Of a stretch of DNA of 31,973 nt, positions 31,048-31,973 are shown in pieces. This DNA comes from a virus: the IMG/VR virus record IMGVR_UViG_3300009314_000061, positions 1-31,973 of that record, one strand, 5' to 3'. The stretch's first letter is position 1; each line of letters begins with the position of its first letter. The translations under genes were made by a program, and so were the position numbers. The notes beneath the pieces were generated by a model. That model saw only the letters and a program-made list of their open reading frames with translations. It searched no databases and was not told the origin of the DNA.

Positions 31048-31791
31048 TCAAGCGCGTTCGGTCCACTCCATCGCCAGCAGGTTGACCGGCTGCTGCTTGT
31101 TCGTGGTCTTCGTCCACAACTGGCGCTCCGGCCCGTCGGGCAGATCGCCCAGCCGCATGTAGTCGGCCCTCAGCGCCAGCTCGACGATGCCCATCCGGGC
31201 CAGCACGTAGGCGTCCACGAGGTCGCCGAAGGTGTCGCCGCCGTTGGCTGCGCCGGTCCGGTAGCGTGCGAACTGGGTCTCGACAGCCGGGTATCGCTTG
31301 ATCGCCTCGGCCAGCTTCGCCGGCTTCTGCACGACCGTGTCGAACCCCAGGAACTCGGCGACCCGTCGCGGGTGGTACTCCCGGGCCTTCCACGGAATCC
31401 GCCAGTTCCACACGACCTGCCGCGCGACGCCGCCGACCTCGCCGGCCTCGAGCTGCATCCCACGGGCCCCGACGGCGTACCCCTCGAACACGACGTGGAG
31501 CGTCTTCTCGTGGCCATCGACCCAGCGCCGAGCCATCCCGAGCATCCGTCGCAGCCCGTCGCACTGGTGCATCCTCGCCGCGAGATCGGTCATCTTCTTC
31601 CGCGCGTTGAGGTTCGGCAGGCGCACCCCGCGCTTGGGATGCCGGTCGACGAGTTGTTTGCCCTCGGACGTGAACCAGCTGTTGAGCACGATCGGCGAGC
31701 TCAGTTGCGCCACCCCGTCGGGTGTCACCGGCATGTTCAGCAGCGCCGCCGCGGAGTGGGTCGGCGCCAGATCGAGGCCGAGCACCAGCAT
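31048..31791 (-). CDS. RuvC-like resolvase / RNase H-fold nuclease
   Basis: The 247-residue product has the RuvC-type acidic set: LGLDLA with Asp7, VVFEGYAVGARG with Glu103, and GDLVDAYVLARMG with Asp190/Asp193. RuvC-family enzymes cut Holliday junctions; phage versions help recombination or clear branched DNA before packaging. The basic middle region (HPKRGVRLPNLNARKKM) could contact DNA. The start overlaps the preceding stop by one base (TGATG). Length is above the usual RuvC of about 170 residues, with extra central sequence. Confidence 0.8.
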   Translation of the reverse strand: MLVLGLDLAPTHSAAALLNMPVTPDGVAQLSSPIVLNSWFTSEGKQLVDRHPKRGVRLPNLNARKKMTDLAARMHQCDGLRRMLGMARRWVDGHEKTLHVVFEGYAVGARGMQLEAGEVGGVARQVVWNWRIPWKAREYHPRRVAEFLGFDTVVQKPAKLAEAIKRYPAVETQFARYRTGAANGGDTFGDLVDAYVLARMGIVELALRADYMRLGDLPDGPERQLWTKTTNKQQPVNLLAMEWTERA

Positions 31792-31973
31792 CAGAAGAGC
31801 TTTCCGGACTCGCTACCGTCGTCGGTCCCCTTGTCCACGAACGGATCCTCGTCGCCCTCCTTGTCGGCCAACTCCGCGGGCACCGTCTCCTTGAGCCCGT
31901 CGCCGAGGTCGTGGCCGGTCGGCGTCGGCTCGCTGGCCTTCGCCTCCTTCTCGATGGTCTCGATCCGATTGCG
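31791..31973 (-). CDS. Acidic C-terminal end of a gene cut by the window edge
   Basis: Sixty codons plus stop are visible. The tail is acidic and disordered-looking (TIEKEAKASEPTPTGHD; ADKEGDEDPFVDKGTDDG) and ends SGKLF. Its stop overlaps the RuvC-like start. Such acidic tails with a hydrophobic end are common in ssDNA-binding and recombination proteins, but the visible part is too short to assign. Confidence 0.7.
   Translation of the reverse strand, partial: RNRIETIEKEAKASEPTPTGHDLGDGLKETVPAELADKEGDEDPFVDKGTDDGSESGKLF

Noticed and set aside
1-31973. CRISPR array, tRNA or integrase attachment site
   Set aside because: No regularly spaced direct repeats, no cloverleaf seen in the short gaps, and no integrase in the window; a tRNA-finder run would settle it.

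Overview
This GC-rich 32-kb window is part of a tailed double-stranded DNA phage or prophage (Caudoviricetes). The sequence supports this directly: a large terminase with Walker A and B and nuclease motifs, a portal fused to a Mu F-like domain, a Mu gpI-type protease/scaffold, a capsid candidate, a tape measure, tail-tip genes and a fibre, in that order. Head genes are of the Mu/HK97 kind. The tail module, with tube, chaperones and a long tape measure but no visible sheath, suggests a non-contractile siphovirus-like tail (inference). No integrase, transposase, polymerase or immunity repressor is recognisable. Strong AGGAGG-type ribosome sites, GTG starts and the lack of introns fit a bacterial host. 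A lipoprotein-like gene hints at a Gram-negative host, but host identity cannot be read from the window.

Nearly everything is on the minus strand, so gene order runs from high to low coordinate. Positions 31973-28380 hold DNA metabolism: an acidic protein tail cut by the window edge, a RuvC-like resolvase, a ParB-methyltransferase fusion, a PD-(D/E)XK nuclease and small proteins. Positions 28245-22762 hold small accessory genes: zinc-finger and ribbon-helix-helix proteins, two possibly paralogous unknowns, and a DUF115/MptE-like protein rarely expected beside a terminase. A sigma-70-family factor lies on the plus strand at 27198-27728. Positions 22758-20643 hold terminase small and large subunits. 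Positions 20634-19579 hold two membrane proteins and a Cys-rich lipoprotein-like protein. A second plus-strand gene (19367-19582) has a 16-bp perfect palindrome at its ribosome site. Positions 19263-10327 are head and connector genes, 10314-1629 are tail genes, and 1619-1 hold a hypothetical gene, an N-acetylmuramoyl-L-alanine amidase and two membrane proteins, a probable lysis region.

The genes are packed tightly. Many junctions are one-base TGATG overlaps or four-base ATGA/GTGA overlaps, implying long polycistronic messages and translational coupling. No gap exceeds 300 bases. The largest gap is 28245-28379, which holds a short palindrome and no convincing gene. The head-tail genes could form one late transcript, with the sigma factor a candidate activator (inference). 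The most notable regulatory details are a likely -2 ribosomal frameshift between the tail chaperone frames at 8512-8518, an internal scaffold start at 15958, and a UUCG-capped hairpin at 13305-13361.
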